Part shown: in pieces, positions 35,041 through 47,452 of the stretch
Numbering within the stretch: the stretch's first letter is position 1
Layout of the letters: the number at the start of each line of letters is the position of its first letter
Source: Lyophyllum atratum
Lineage: Eukaryota > Basidiomycota > Agaricomycetes > Agaricales > Lyophyllaceae
Assembly: GCA_014905825.1 (NCBI GenBank)
Contig: JACGCN010000010.1
Location: 1,302,001 to 1,366,000, forward strand
Length of the DNA: 64,000 bases
Direction of reading: 5' to 3'
Notes under the pieces: generated by a model
What the model was told of the DNA's origin: nothing
Database searches by the model: none
The model's input: the letters and a program-made list of their open reading frames with translations, nothing else
Made by a program: the position numbers and the translations under genes

Positions 35041-36939
35041 TCATAATTTCGGAATCTCAGTCGGGATCGCTTCAATCGATTGGAGGAAGGTGCTATCTCC
35101 TTCCTGGCGACGGACAAGCTTCACCTTCCAACCCGTGCTGAGGAGAAGCTCATCGAAGTGGCGAATGGTACGCTCCTGCGAATTGAAGAGAAGGAACATC
35201 TGGTACCGTTTTCGTCAGTGGCGGAAATCGCAAATCGATATGATGAAACGACTAACATCGATGTCAGCACTGTAACTCAGCTCGTTTACAGCCCCATAGT
35301 TCGCCAGCAACGGCGCGGGCGCCTCCTGGGGAACGGAACCTGGAATCCCCTTGTTGTCGTCGTTACCTGGGTCGTGACATGCGAAGGGGACGAGGCTTTC
35401 GATGAGCAGGAGTTTGGTATCCGGTTTAGCGACGGCACGAAGCTGGGAAAGGAATTTGACGCAATACTCGTCGGACCAGTCGTGAAGAATCATTTTGAGC
35501 AGGAAGATGGATACGGATCGGTCCTTTGGCTGAGGTTTGAAAAAGTCTTGGACTAGACAAACCATATCGGGGTGAGCCCCACGAGAGCCAAGTTCCAATT
35601 AGACGAACTGACCTTCGAGGGTGACTTTCGCATCCGGCAAGTTCGTCTTCCAGTACTGTCCATGGTATGGTTAGCAAAAGGCTATGTGGATCCGATCCGG
35701 AACAACTCACTTTCTTCGCATCTTCGATGACACTAGGAAGGTCCTGAACGATATACTTGAGATGGGGGAACTCTCTCGCCACTATAAGAGACGATGATCC
35801 GATACCACCACCAACATCCACGATCACTGATCCATTTGGAAGGTCCTTCCAATCATATGCTATTATAAATTGATATGTCAACTTGGATCACTGGTAGGCA
35901 TGGGATACAAACCTTTCAAGATGGCATCGACAGGCTGTAGCTTCTGCATCCCATCCATTCCGGTATTGAATCGGCGTGCCCTAATTTCGTCGCGAGCGTG
36001 AAGCTGCCACAGCGTTTCGTTGTTACCGAAGGCTCTAGCGAAAGGAGATGCCGCTGGATCGCCTGACTTGGCAGTGGCTGGATCAGCCAATGTTTCCCAT
36101 GCGAAAGCTGACCCCTTGAAGGGTTCGTCGAGACTAAGCACCCATTAACACTGGAAATCAAACAAGGCATTATCTACTTACTGGTGACCAGCCAACGCCG
36201 CAAGACCAGGTGTGTTGTCGTGCTTGGTTTCCGGACTGAGGGAGAGGTAAATATGAGTTTTGAGTGGGTGAAAATATACATACTGGGCGATGACATCCTT
36301 GCTTGGCTTGAGCGTATCCATCATGCTCGAGATACGGGTATTGGCAAAAACGTCGGGCGTGACCTCTCGGTAAACGTGCTGAACGGCGAGGCAGCGTAAG
36401 AAGCGCGCTAGAAATGGCAATAATCAGGATTGTCATAATCGCAGGGTGAAGGCGAGTTTTATTACCCAGCTTGCGAGGATCCTGTCCGTTTTTGGCACCG
36501 ATTTCATTGACGTGAAGGCCCTAGAACTCAATGTTTACAAGCAAATCCGGTAACAAGAACAAGGATCCGACCTCTGGTCCTGCTTCGCGTAGTATCTCCG
36601 TGACGCTGGATTCGAGACACACACGTAATGCAGCCGATTTAAAATGCTAAGAGCGTTTTATCAGTAGTATATAACTTGAGACGCGATGTGACGTACACCG
36701 GAGACCACATGGTATAGGGACACATGAGGAGGCGTCAGGGTAGCTTCCAGTTGCAAGGCCGCTGCAGATATTATGTTCGCGGCTTCAGCTGCAACGGGGT
36801 CGGCACGAAAAGCCTCAGAAGGGGGAGCGAATGGTGTATAAAGATCAGGAACTGGACATCCTGATGCGTCGCAAGCCGCCTCCAGTTTGTCAACGGAGTC
36901 CGAGATAAGTTTCAGCAACTGGCGAATCGGGGATGTCAT
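35041..36939 (-). CDS. O-methyltransferase, SAM-dependent (plant COMT/fungal class II type)
   Basis: Cytosolic SAM-dependent methylation of a hydroxyl on a small molecule; enzymes of this type usually serve specialised metabolism. The start at 36939 reads MTSPIRQLLKLISDSVDKLE. The dimerisation helices include GLHVNEIGAKNGQDPRKLG and RFLRCLAVQHVYREVTPDVF. The SAM domain has VIVDVGGGIGSSSLIVAREF (glycine-rich motif I), YIVQDLPSVIEDAKK and MVCLVQDFFKPQP. LLKMILHDWSDEYCVKFL carries the usual catalytic His-Asp. The C-terminus splices as SYSADID|MFLLFNSQERTIRHF and ends at 35041 (EIPKL-stop). About eight short introns are needed; no break was seen. The gene diverges from the prenyltransferase across 968 bp. 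Confidence 0.85.
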
Positions 36940-37907
36940 AGTTATGGGTGCAGAGAATGAAGGAGCTGGGGTATCTTGGAGATGTCATGGCACCTTATAT
37001 CCGAATTCGAATGAGATGGTATGTGAAGGAAAGATCGTATGCAGGGCAGCTCCGTAATGCCTCCCACAATACCAAAGAATCGCCATGAAGGAATACAACA
37101 GAACATCAAGTGATAACAAGGCCGATGTCCAAGGGTTGATCGATTTCTGATGCATAGCCCAGCTTCGATAAACCACAAATACATTGGTCACGTAGTAAAA
37201 CGGGGACACTCCCCAAAACCACTTGTGTGTCCAATGATCATGATCAAGCGTAGGCTAGATAGGCGCTGTGAAAGAACTAACGTGAGTAGTTGCCTCCTAA
37301 AAATGGAATCCTACTGTATGGAAGACACTACGGCACACATGAGCCGCTGATGGAATGGAACAAGTAGTGGCAGCACATATGCTGGAATACTTAGGTTGAG
37401 GATGATAGTGGCGCGAAGATGACCGCTCGGCGCTCGGTGTCAGGAACGCCGAGATCACCGTGCATGTGATCCCGGTGACCAGCCATTTCCCGGTTCTCCG
37501 TCCACATCCGACGCGCTGCAGCCTGCTATCATATGAGTCGCCGGAAGGTTCTTTCATCCTTGCCAAATGGACGAAGCATACTAACTGGGACACCTATTTG
37601 CAGACTGTCATTTCGAACCCATAGCGGCTCTGGGGCGTTATCTTTCAGCATGAAGCATCGCCAGTTCCAAGTCTAGTGCAATTCAAGCCATAACGTATAT
37701 GTAACATATACATGAGTACTTCTCATGAAGTTCCAACACCAGCTCTTCGATGGAAATGGTCGAGTGCCCATCCTCTCGCTTTCAAGGCAACAATCGAATC
37801 GATGAGTCACGTCACTTGGCGATTACACCCTTCCCGATGCAAATGGGGTGTTTTTCGTATAAAAATGTGTGCTTGTCACTGACTATTCTTTGTTTTTGCT
37901 TCTGAAG
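36940..37907. promoter_or_regulatory. Shared divergent promoter region, O-methyltransferase / prenyltransferase
   Basis: A 968-bp region between two divergent start codons, without a convincing gene of its own. A TATA box for the right-hand gene lies at 37858-37864. The head-to-head arrangement would suit co-regulation, but no shared operator was identified. Confidence 0.4.
37858..37864 (+). promoter_or_regulatory. TATA box of the UbiA-type prenyltransferase gene
   Basis: TATAAAA lies 44 nt upstream of the ATG at 37908. Confidence 0.5.
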
Positions 37908-39209
37908 ATGACCGATCCCCAGGAATCGAGACCTGTCGCTCGGACTAGCAGCCTGCTCGAACTATTCTCACTTCCAAACCAGCAGGAGCTTCAGGCTTGT
38001 TGGGAGCTTTGCCGTTTGCATAATAACATTGGTTTCTGGGTCGTATGGTTGCCCACAGGTAAATCTCCCACTCTTACTATGTTTCTGTGAGTGCTGAAAT
38101 TATTCCGCCAGCCTGGTCTATTGCTATGTTTTATCATGCCAACCCGGCCGTGTCAGGATTGACTTGTCTGCAAGTGGCTGGGCTTTTCGTACCTTTGTGC
38201 TTCGGCATAAAATCATTGGTTAATGAAGACGCTGTTGGTACCCCGCAACTCTTTACTGATTTCGTGCTATAGATCATGGCAATTGATGACATTCTCGACT
38301 ATGACATTGATGCGATGGTAGAACGAACGAAGAATAGACCAATACCTCGTGGTTCCATCACCATCGAGAGAGCTTGGATTTTTTTCGCTCTACAAGTTTC
38401 CGTTGGAGTCTATATGGCGAATACATTCCTGAAACAGACAACGTAAGATGCTGGTCACGAAAAGACATGATCCCTCGCTTATAATGCGTAGATTGCGCAT
38501 CTCTATGGTCGTGTGGCCATTATACATCATCTATCCGACATGCAAGGTGCAGTATCCTCGTGGTGTCAGCGCCACACGATGAACTCAATCTTTTTCCAGC
38601 GATGGATGAATTTCGCCCCCGTTCCCTTGGTGCGTGGAACTCTCTCGTCGATTTCGAACACCTTTGAAGTTTTGATCATGATTGTAGGGTGTTATGTTTG
38701 CAATCGGAACGTTCATGGGGTGGAGTCAACTGAGCCCAGACGGCAACGTACCTTGGAATGTTCTCACCCCTGTCTACCTAAGCTGTGTGTGTTGGACCAT
38801 CGCGTACGAAACTGTATACCAGCACCAGGTGATTGTTTATTTGCCGCCAGTTTGACACCTTATGCTTATATGTCGGCCTCAGGACAAGGTTGATGATCTG
38901 AAGATTGGCATACACTCCCCAGCTCTTTTCTGTGCCGAACACACGATCCCCATCTGTGTTTCTAGTGCAGTCTTATTTTTATCGCTACTTGCCTACGGCG
39001 GGGCACTAAACGGACATGGAGCCCCTTTCTATCTCTCAGTACTCGCAGCAGCCATGCGACTCCTTCATCAATTATCCGTAACGAACATTGATATCCCGAA
39101 GGATTGTCAGCGCTTGTTTTTGGGGACCCCGCGAATCGGGCAAATCGTTCTCGTCGGTCTAGTAACAGATGGCATCCTTCAGCGATGGCTTCGCTCTGTT
39201 CCGCTGTAA
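37908..39209 (+). CDS. UbiA-family prenyltransferase (intramembrane)
   Basis: Multi-pass enzyme that moves a prenyl chain to an aromatic or other acceptor; some fungal family members act as terpene cyclases. The start at 37908 reads MTDPQESRPVARTSS, then CRLHNNIGFWVVWLPTAWS after the first splice. The first Asp-rich motif is IDDILDYDIDAMVERTKNRP, a canonical DDxxDxxxD. After further introns come RWMNFAPVPL|GVMFAIGTF and PWNVLTPVYLSCVCWTIAYE. The second motif is TVYQHQDKVDDLKIGIHS. The C-terminal helices include YLSVLAAAMRLLHQLSVTNI and PRIGQIVLVGLVTDGIL. All splice joins keep frame and both metal-binding motifs are intact. The lack of a mitochondrial presequence makes a coenzyme Q role less likely, but that is inference. 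Confidence 0.88.
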
Positions 39210-39512
39210 CCCATGCCGAAGAAGTGAGCGTAGTTTCATCACATTACTCCAACAGGATTTCTCTTCGCATACATTTTGTGGCTGTGGGCTTAAATAACTA
39301 CACTTTGCGTTTTGAACGGTCCAGAACAAACCCTATTTGACAGATAGGCTAATTCATAGTACGCCGTGGATGCCCATGAAACGAGGTGGAGTTATGGGCA
39401 GGTCGGGGGGCCACAGGTACATGTTGCGGTTCATAAAGCAAAGCATTTACAGCCGCGCAGACCTAGGGTCCTCGTACTAAAGAAATAATCCGCACCATTT
39501 CAGCTGAAGAAC

Positions 39513-41264
39513 ATGACAGAGCCTATTCCTGAACCCCTCTTACGTTCTATCATTTCCTTGGGTCATGACTTGTGAGTTGCCCAAATTGATAGAGGATGAC
39601 GCCTTGATATATAACTTCTGTTCAGGTTTGCAATGAAGGTCAAGATGACTGGATCGCCTTCGAGCTGACGCTCATCTAATAACCTCACAGCTGTACTGGG
39701 TGGCGATTGCTTCGCTCTGGGTTTACGATTACTTCCTGACCTTGCCAGATGAGGTTTGAGTTTCCTGGGGTGTGTAGCAAAAGATGGCGCTAATAACCTC
39801 TCAGATCGAATATGGATGGAGGAGAAAGAAATCACCCGGTATGAATCCCGCGTCCCTTCCACTCGTTTGGCTCTGGAGACTGACAGCCTATCTCAAGTAT
39901 TCTGGCTTTTCATACTGGTGTGGAGTCCACCCATCTCGGCGTTGGACAAATAGATCTCATCTGAGCGTATCAGAATCGCTACCTTTGCCCTATTTTTATT
40001 ATCATAACTTTGGTTGGTGAGTAATTCGTATCTCTTATTCGGATTCGAAGGTCATACGAACAACTCATGCCTGTCCATAGCATACTTCGTTAGCGATTGG
40101 ACTCTCGATGTAAGTGTTATATCCTCACCTCAGTCCTCCAGACACTTGATCGGGATCTCCTTCCTCAGGTGTGCGTGTCTATGCCACCTTCCAAGTTTAC
40201 TTCGCCGTTGCTCATCCCACGAAAATCAGCTGTGCTCGCTACGGATTCATGGAGACGTTGGAAACGATGCTCTTGACATGTACAGCAGAGCTCTTTTTGA
40301 CATTGCGGTTCGTCCAAACAACCTCTCCAGGATCCATATTTTCATCCATCTCTCAGAGTGTATGCGCTTGTCGGGAAGCGCAAGCCAATCCTTTTCGTTG
40401 CCGGCTTGATCATCCTCTGGCAGTGGGCGATTGCACTGTATGCCATGTCGCAATCCTCAAAAGGAACACCCCAACCAGCACTTCTCTTGTCATCTCGCGC
40501 CACCATCCCAGGTCTCCCACCTCTCCCGGATGCTGATCCTTACCACAGTATGTATACAAATTAACAACGAACTGTAACGAGTACTGATGTCAGAGAACTT
40601 ATAGTCTGCATTTTCATATCGACCTTGACAGTGTAAGAGCCCACCAGATATTACCCCATTTATGACCGCTCATGTAGCATCCAGGACTCCGTGGGTAGAG
40701 GCATGGCTATGTCTCTCTCTCGCCTTTGACGGTCTGGCATTCATCGGAATAATCTATGGCGTCGTGTCGAGGTCTCGAGCTACACGCACGATGGTTCCGT
40801 TGTTGCACACCATCCGGCGCGACGGCATCATGTATTTCTTTGTCCTCTTCTCGTCGAACCTTGTATGGCTCCTGCTGCTACTTCATGCCCGAGTGAGTAA
40901 TCCACACTTTCGTCCACATGCATTTACCGATATACCACGCTTCTTACAGCTCAGTCTAAAATTCATCCACAACCAGTATGTTAAGGATCACCTCACCCCA
41001 CGACCTATTCTGACTGTCTAATTAGGCCAGCCATGGTGTATGCATCCAGGTTTTTACTTCGATGTTGGCTGACGCATTGCTACTAGGATATCGGCCATTA
41101 TGATAAACCGCATCACGTTGAATCTCAAGCGAGAAAGTGCGAAGCGATCGATTATAACATGGAGCACAAGGACGTTCGAGCACATTGGAGGATACCACGA
41201 CAGTCATAGGTCGGGAACTAGTGATGATATGGAGTTGAAGTATAGGGGTCACACGCAGATATAA
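39513..41264 (+). CDS. Multi-pass membrane protein, DUF6533-like
   Basis: Integral membrane protein of a basidiomycete-rich family of unknown function. The first exon (MTEPIPEPLLRSIISLGHDL) splices to YWVAIASLWVYDYFLTLPDE and IEYGWRRKKSP, the hallmark of DUF6533 N-termini. Later helices are FMETLETMLLTCTAELFLTL, LRVYALVGKRKPILFVAGLI, WVEAWLCLSLAFDGLAFIGI and DGIMYFFVLFSSNLVWLLLL. The C-terminal block is AIMINRITLNLKRES, typical of the family, and the stop is at 41264 (GHTQI-stop). About seven predicted spans; intron borders in the middle are approximate. It follows the prenyltransferase on the same strand after 303 bp. Confidence 0.72.
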
Positions 41265-41653
41265 CATCCGACGTCCTTCCATGAGTCGATATGGCTTCGA
41301 CGGCCTCCAGTGACAAGCCGATTGATCGCGCATAAATACCACGTTGACTAGAACTGCTCAAGCGCTCACGTCGGACCAAGTGCCTGATATCGGAGTACCA
41401 TGTATATAATCACATTCTGCGGCTGGTAAACGGATAAGAGATATAATGAGCGCATATGGGTTACAAGTCTAGCGCGTCGAGGGTGTCGCAGAGGTGGGGG
41501 AGTGTCTATAGTCTATAAAATCGTGTGTGTATGTATGGGACTGATCGTGAATAAAAAAGGATGTGTATCATAGAGTCGGAAAACGAGGGATGGCAAACGA
41601 GGGAGAAAGGCCGAAATAAATGATGACAGAGAGAAAACCACGGCCGAGGCAAC
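41265..41653. other. Intergenic, convergent 3' ends
   Basis: 389 bp, AT-richer than its flanks, with AATAAA near 41551 on the plus strand. No gene was seen. Confidence 0.4.
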
Positions 41654-42873
41654 CTAGTTCGCACCGTGCGGCCCTGAGCCGTTCACCCCGTTCACCTGCG
41701 CATTGTTCGCTTTCGACGCTCCTCCCTTTCCGCGCGCCATCAGCTCCGACAAGCCATTCCTCATAGCCTCGAGCACCGGGCTAACGCTGCATTGCACCTG
41801 TTGTCCTATGCGGCCGACCTTGTCCTGTAGAGGCATATCCGTCGCCATGATCTTCCGAAGCTCCGTGAGGCTTGCCGACAAGTTGTTAGTCAGATCGGTA
41901 TATGACTTCTGTATCTGTGGCGGTATCTGATTTTGGATTTGTGTGGTAGAATCTCGAACCGAGGATTGTATGGACGCAGTGAAGGAGTTGGCGGCGTTGT
42001 GGAGTTTCTGGAGCTCAATCACCATGCTTTCGGAGAGGTTGTGGACACGGGTATTCGCGTTTGCGATGGAAGACGTGGTAAGTTCGGTAATCGACTCAGC
42101 AGTCTTCGTTGCGCGTTGTCTAGCAGAGAATGTCAATGACTAAGCGATCGGGGAGGAGTTTGAGACATACATGAGGGCATTCTGATCGTGGAGGTTATGG
42201 AACTGTTCGTTGGAGTAAACGTAGATGTTGTCCTTCAAACACTTGGAAAGATTGTAGGCGCGTTGATATTGATATTTGGCATCAACATTGGATGGGCCAG
42301 CCTCGCCGGGACTCAAGCGCGACACAGCGGTTTGGAAGTAATCGACGATTGGTGCGAAACTCTGCGCCAAGCTTAAGTCCTAATCGCGAAGAGAATCCAA
42401 GAAAAACGCACCTGGTCAATGCCCTGGGCGACATTATATGCGGGTGTCTTGATCTTTTCGTCGAGCTTCTTGTTGGCGACATCGACGGTGCTCGTGACGT
42501 ACTCTTCTGCATTCTTCTTCCTTTCCCGCATGAGGTCCGCGACATCTCCGGGCTTGGCGTTGAAAGGGTAAGGGTACCGCTGTTCAACCGCGTCGACGGC
42601 CTTGTTGGCGAGCACGTCAGCGTGGTTTATAAGGGGAGCTAATTGCTTTTGCAAGGGTTCCGAATGCTTATACGCCGAGCTAGCGAGGTCCTTAGAGAGA
42701 TCCTTGGCGGTCGAGTAAGGCAAGCGGGTGAATGTGTTCGAAGTCAGCGCGCAGTCGATTGTCTCAAGTCCGGATGCGATCATGGGAATCGTGGCTACGC
42801 GGGTGAGAATCCTGTACTCCGGGGGAGAGGCATCTTTGGAAGGTGCATTGGTGGTAGTCTGGGTAGTGGACAT
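41654..42873 (-). CDS. Perilipin-like lipid-droplet protein (CAP20/MPL1 type)
   Basis: Coat protein of lipid droplets in fungi. The start at 42873 reads MSTTQTTTNAPSKDASPPEY, followed by the PAT-like region RILTRVATIPMIASGLETID, LAPLINHADVLANKAVDAVE and PAYNVAQGIDQ. A second exon has SFAPIVDYFQTAVSRLSP. The long last exon is amphipathic helix and coiled-coil sequence (NLSESMVIELQKLHNAANSF; LTNNLSASLTELRKIMATDM). It ends with a Gly/Asn-rich tail. There are two introns (about 42376-42411 and 42140-42170). No enzyme motif and no membrane span are present. The family call rests on overall layout and the N-terminal block, so a related amphipathic protein is possible. Confidence 0.65.
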
Positions 42874-44098
42874 GGTGGTAGGAAGCAGAAAGGCGCGGCG
42901 ATTAGTCTCTGCACCATTCTCATTTAAAAACCTTTCAGAGACTGTCTCCCGATTTGCATGTGATTATCCCCCCAAAACAGCCACGTGATTGATCCATTTT
43001 GGGACCACGGAGGCGTTTGCGGCGCCGCATACTTTATCTTCTTTTCTACCATCACGACGAACCTGACCATACCGTGCTGCAGGCGCTTATCTGCACCATA
43101 TACAGCTCTTCTCTTATCTATTGTCCAACTATATTGTTGTCGTTCAATAGGCGGCAGATAACACGCCGTCCTTGCGTGCATGTGTTTCCCATAAGCGGAG
43201 ATACTGCCAAGTAATTGGAGCCTCGATCGAACATCGCCACAACCACGGACTAAAGCGGTTCCGGTCCAAGGTCTGCATTCCATCAAGGCCGGGCATTCTC
43301 ATATGCAATCTTTAGGTGTGAGCAGGACACGCTGACATAACGGTGCACATAACCCTCTTTCATCGCATCTAGGGTGCTTCCGATAATTCCCTGCTCGCCA
43401 CGATTGAACATGTGAATTTAGAATCTCACTTTTTTCAATGATATTCATTGAATTGTCATGGTTCAGGGCAGTAATGGAGCCCTTCGTAAGTGCACGTTCG
43501 ACGGGTTCGAAATCGCTGGTTGTTCTCATCAGAATGTCTTGACATTGATCGCCAGTCGACCGTCTGAAGTTGACAGCCATGTGAGTTAGGAGAAAGGATA
43601 TCCCTGAATTTCTAGATTTCCTAAGACGACATTCAGCGCTATCGGTTCGCAATATCACGGAAAGATAACACAAGCCACGCGCAAAAGGATAGGCCCAGAA
43701 CTGTTATCTCACCTCGAGTACGGCATGATGACTTCAGCGTCGACATTTGGAAGTTGCACGGGATACTGAAGTTGCCAGCAGTTTCCATTGCCATGCCGCT
43801 ACGAACGTACTCGATGAAGAAGCGTTACCGTAGCCCTTATCGCTGTATCTATTCATGACCCCACCGAGCTGGATTCGATGACATTATACAGGTCCCAAAA
43901 ATAGGAAGGTAGGAGGGCTTGTACGGTTGGCGTCCCCGGCGGCAATATCTCCAACAGGAGGCAGCATCTGTAGGTCACTACAGTTTATTGCTGGGCTTTT
44001 GGCGGAATCTTACTCCGTGCACGTTCGACTCAGAGTAGTAAGGGCGTTAAGTAATGCATGAAGTACCTAAACATAACAATGGAAGTGGCTACATGGTA
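42874..44098. other. Gene-poor stretch
   Basis: About 1.2 kb including the perilipin-like promoter. A minus-strand frame of about 120 codons at 43299-43673 shows no recognisable motif. Nothing else can be supported. Confidence 0.4.
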
Positions 44099-44620
44099 TT
44101 ATTTATAGTAATCCTTGTCCAACTTGAACTCGGGCCTCTCGATACGATGGGAATTACCCGCCTCGACATCTTCGAAAGGACTCATCTTCTGTGTCACAAC
44201 ATTCTCTCGCAGTGAAAACGCCTGGATGAATTCGCGTTCGAAATATGTGTACGCTGGAGTGGCGCAAAGCACAGTGATACAGGGCGCCGGATTGCCTTGT
44301 ACAGTGCCGGTACATAATGAGGTGGCCTGGGGTTCAAAGCATTCATCGATCGAACCACGACGTCCCCAAAATCATACGGAAGCCCTGGAAAGATCATTTC
44401 GGGGCGGGATGTCGTTACAAGAGAGCCTTCCGCGCTATCGCGATCGAATAGTGGCCCTGTCTAGGGGTCGCAATATGCGCATTGTATGCATGGTTCAGGT
44501 AGCAAGGTGATCACGGTATTTCATGAGCTGGCGCGACATGGCTATGGAGGAGGAGGAGGAGTACGGTATGCGACCAAAGTCAAACGTTTTGCTAAATTTG
44601 GAGTTCGTTCCGGGCCGCAT
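44099..44620 (-). CDS. Unrecognised minus-strand gene, exon structure unresolved
   Basis: Three protein-like stretches follow each other on the minus strand. A start at 44620 reads MRPGTNSKFSKTFDFGRIPY. A middle block reads TGPLFDRDSAEGSLVTTSRP, then MIFPGLPYDFGDVVV. A C-terminal block reads ATSLCTGTVQGNPAPCITV and LCATPAYTYFEREFIQAF, ending HRIERPEFKLDKDYYK and a stop at 44099. The last two are in different frames and need a very short intron (about 32-35 nt, ending ccccag) or a frameshift. The first join is also not clean. The composition looks coding and continues smoothly, but I do not recognise the family. It may be a small gene or a decaying one. Confidence 0.4.
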
Positions 44621-44821
44621 GGCCCGTCGATTATTCTGAGCAACTGCATCATGGCATGGCTCCCGTCGTCCAAACCAGCCTGTTCACAGTATTACCACTA
44701 CCAAGCCAGTGTATCCTACACATGGTTCTACCCAACTCAAAAAACGACCAACTAATGTGTATGAAAAATCAATAAAATCAAAAAACGCAGAGCCTATCTA
44801 AATCTGCGTGCAGAGCATCCA

Positions 44822-46854
44822 TCACAATCTCGAGATAACCAAGCCCACGACGACGTAAAATATCGTCGCAGGGGGTGTTAATACACAATACGACCAGAAA
44901 ATCGTGCGGCTGATAAGGCGTTCGAACGCATCACCCGACGCCGCTTGTGTGATCTACACAAAACCAAAAACTACGAGTTAGCCTGGGACTCAAGATCGCG
45001 CGAGGCACGGGCACGTACCTGGGCCAGAGTCAGTGCAGGGGGCGAAGACACTAACAGGACATTCGCCACCACGAAGACAGGACTAAGAAAGCACAATGGA
45101 TCAGAATCTCCGAATCGGATGTGGCATAAACAGGGATAACACTCACTCTTCAAATACCCTCTGCCAGTCATATTTGGCTGACAGCGCAACCACGGGCATG
45201 AGCAACAGCGGCGTAATGACCATTCTCGACAACACCGCGATGACCACCGTCCTCGTCTCCCCCGGCTTTTTCTCCGTCCTTGCCACATGCCCATTTCCAT
45301 GGCCGTTTCCAATCTGACCCCCATGGCCATTTCCACTCTCGAACGCACGCCGGTTCCTGAAGGTTAAAAAGTCCTTGACACTATGCACCAGCGTGTCTGT
45401 CGACTTTCTCGCCCTTGCAGCTTTTGCATTTGCATTCGCGGTCGTGCTCTGATCGGCTGGCGGGGAGGGGTAGAAGTACGCCCCAAGGACGACGAGGGTC
45501 AGAGGGATGGAGCAGTTCCCAGCGGAAGTAAGAGCGCCTTTGATAGAGAGAACATGTGTTTCAAGGACGTGTTGGATCGGGCGTATGCACGCGACGAGGA
45601 TCGAGGCGAGCGCGGCCCACAGGGGCACAGTCATGAAGTCATTGAAGGCGGCCCAGGCGCGGCGGATGCGGCGCTTCCCACGACGGAAAGTGGTGGGAGG
45701 GGGCTTGGGCGTGTGCTCGCCGTGGAGAGGCAGGGGAGACGGAGGACGTATCCCGTCATCGTCTGTTTCTTCGTCTGACGCTAAGGTCGAGGCGGGGGTG
45801 GAGTCGGCGTCAATTCGGGGAAGGTGGGTTTGTGATGCTTCTGGTGAGTTGGGGAAGGATCTGTAGTAGGTAGTACGGCGCCGAGGGGTCGGGCGGAGAT
45901 GAGTGATTGGTTGGGGCACATGCTCTTCTGGTTCGCTGATAAAGGTGGATGTGGAGACGTGGTGATCGCGAGCCGCGAGCAGGGGTGTTTCCTCGCTGAT
46001 CAAGATTTCGGGTTCCGGTACGGGATCATCGGCTTGGGAGAGAAGCCTGACGCCATAACTCCAACGCAGCTGTTAGGGACAGAAGTTACTGTAAATGAAC
46101 GATGCATTTATGAAAATGACGCACGACCATGCCAAGAGTGCTGTAGACGACGAGGTACGTCAAGGCACGGCCAACCATGGCATTCTCGTTGTCATCATCA
46201 CCCCACTTAAGCCCTGGCACTTGAACAACGAGACTTTGCATGAGCGCAATTGGAAGCGAGTTGGAGTTCATGAACATGGCCGCGGCCATGGCAAAGCTCC
46301 TACGCACATCTTTAGCAAGGGTCATGTGTATGCCGGTGACGAAGTAATACACCTTTGAGATTTCTTCAACTTGAACATCCACCCGAGTGTAAAGGACACC
46401 GCCATCGAGACAGCCGTGACGAGCACAAAGAAAATGGGAACGATCCATAGTTCCCGGAGTTTTGCTAGTGAACGTTGAGGGTCAATATCTCCGCGTATCT
46501 GAGGGTCCAAAAATGCGCACCAGGCGACAGAAAGAAAGCAACTTTCGAGAACAGGAGTGCAGGGGTGAAGAGCGATACATTGAGGCGGTTAATTTGCTGC
46601 ATGTCCGTATCAGCTAAGCTCACGACGGCACAGCACCCACGCAACGTACCTTTTGTGTCTTCTTATCAAGGATACCCTGTCCTGCGAGGATGTAGCCAGC
46701 GAGACATAGCAGGAAGACCTCGAATATGGACTATCACGCAACGTGCCAGGATTAGACAACTACCTTGACGTGGTACACGCGTGCATTGGAGACTCACATC
46801 AAAGACAGTGAGCAGGAGTGCAACGACAGGAGTGTCGTTGGAATCCTCCTCCAT
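44822..46854 (-). CDS. Auxin-efflux-carrier (AEC) family transporter
   Basis: Membrane transporter of the AEC/PILS type found in fungal endomembranes. The start at 46854 reads MEEDSNDTPVVALLLTVFDV, then an exon with FEVFLLCLAGYILAGQGILD. After that come LRELWIVPIFFVLVTAVSMA and SFAMAAAMFMNSNSLPIALM. A long polar central loop follows (EETPLLAARDHHVSTSTF to PPPTTFRRGKRRIRRAW), then PLWAALASILVACIRPIQHV, CSIPLTLVVLGAYFYPSP and TRTVVIAVLSRMVITPLLLM. It closes with DPVFVVANVLLVSSPPALTL and the last exon FWSYCVLTPPATIFYVVVGL to a stop at 44822. All joins are in frame. The substrate in fungi is unknown. It diverges from the isoaspartate methyltransferase. Confidence 0.85.
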
Positions 46855-47452
46855 GCGACAATCGACAGGGGGGGATTATACTGAAGGGTAAGGTAGGAAA
46901 TGAGGGGGGAAATAAGAAAACGGGATTCTGGAGTAATTCGGTCATGTTGAAAGATAACAAGGCACCGCCACCAATCGATCAAAAATCGAAGCACGTTCGA
47001 CACCAGCCCTCGCTTCGGATTTCGGCTTGGCACGACTTGGTCCTTGGCTTGCTGCGGTACTAAATAATCCTGTCATAGACGCCGTCACTGGCCATGCATT
47101 ATTCTGCAGAGTATCCCCACGTTTCACTGATACATGTTGCGCGACGTCCTGCAGGTGCCCTGTGGGACCCCGCGTGGAGCCAAGGGCATTCGAATTGCAA
47201 AAACATGGCGTCATCGGCCCAGGTCTCAGAAAGTTCCGGTAAGATCTCATCTGCTAAGTCAACAAACGGCACGGATATCTCACCAAAACATACCTGGAAA
47301 TGCCTGATCTCACCAGTTAACTCACTCCGATCCGTAATTAACTCCTCACCCCAAACCACCACGACCCCCATCACCACACCTCTGTTTGACTTGTGAAACA
47401 CCCCACCCTGCAGATCCTGACCGTTATCCTCCAAGTAATAACAACGCCCATC
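46855..47452. other. Divergent promoter region, AEC transporter / PCMT
   Basis: 598 bp between two start codons. A run of short frames is present but no gene can be supported. No TATA box was chosen. Confidence 0.4.

Noticed and set aside
43299..43673. Minus-strand frame of 124 codons
   Set aside because: No recognisable motif or adjoining exons; treated as intergenic.
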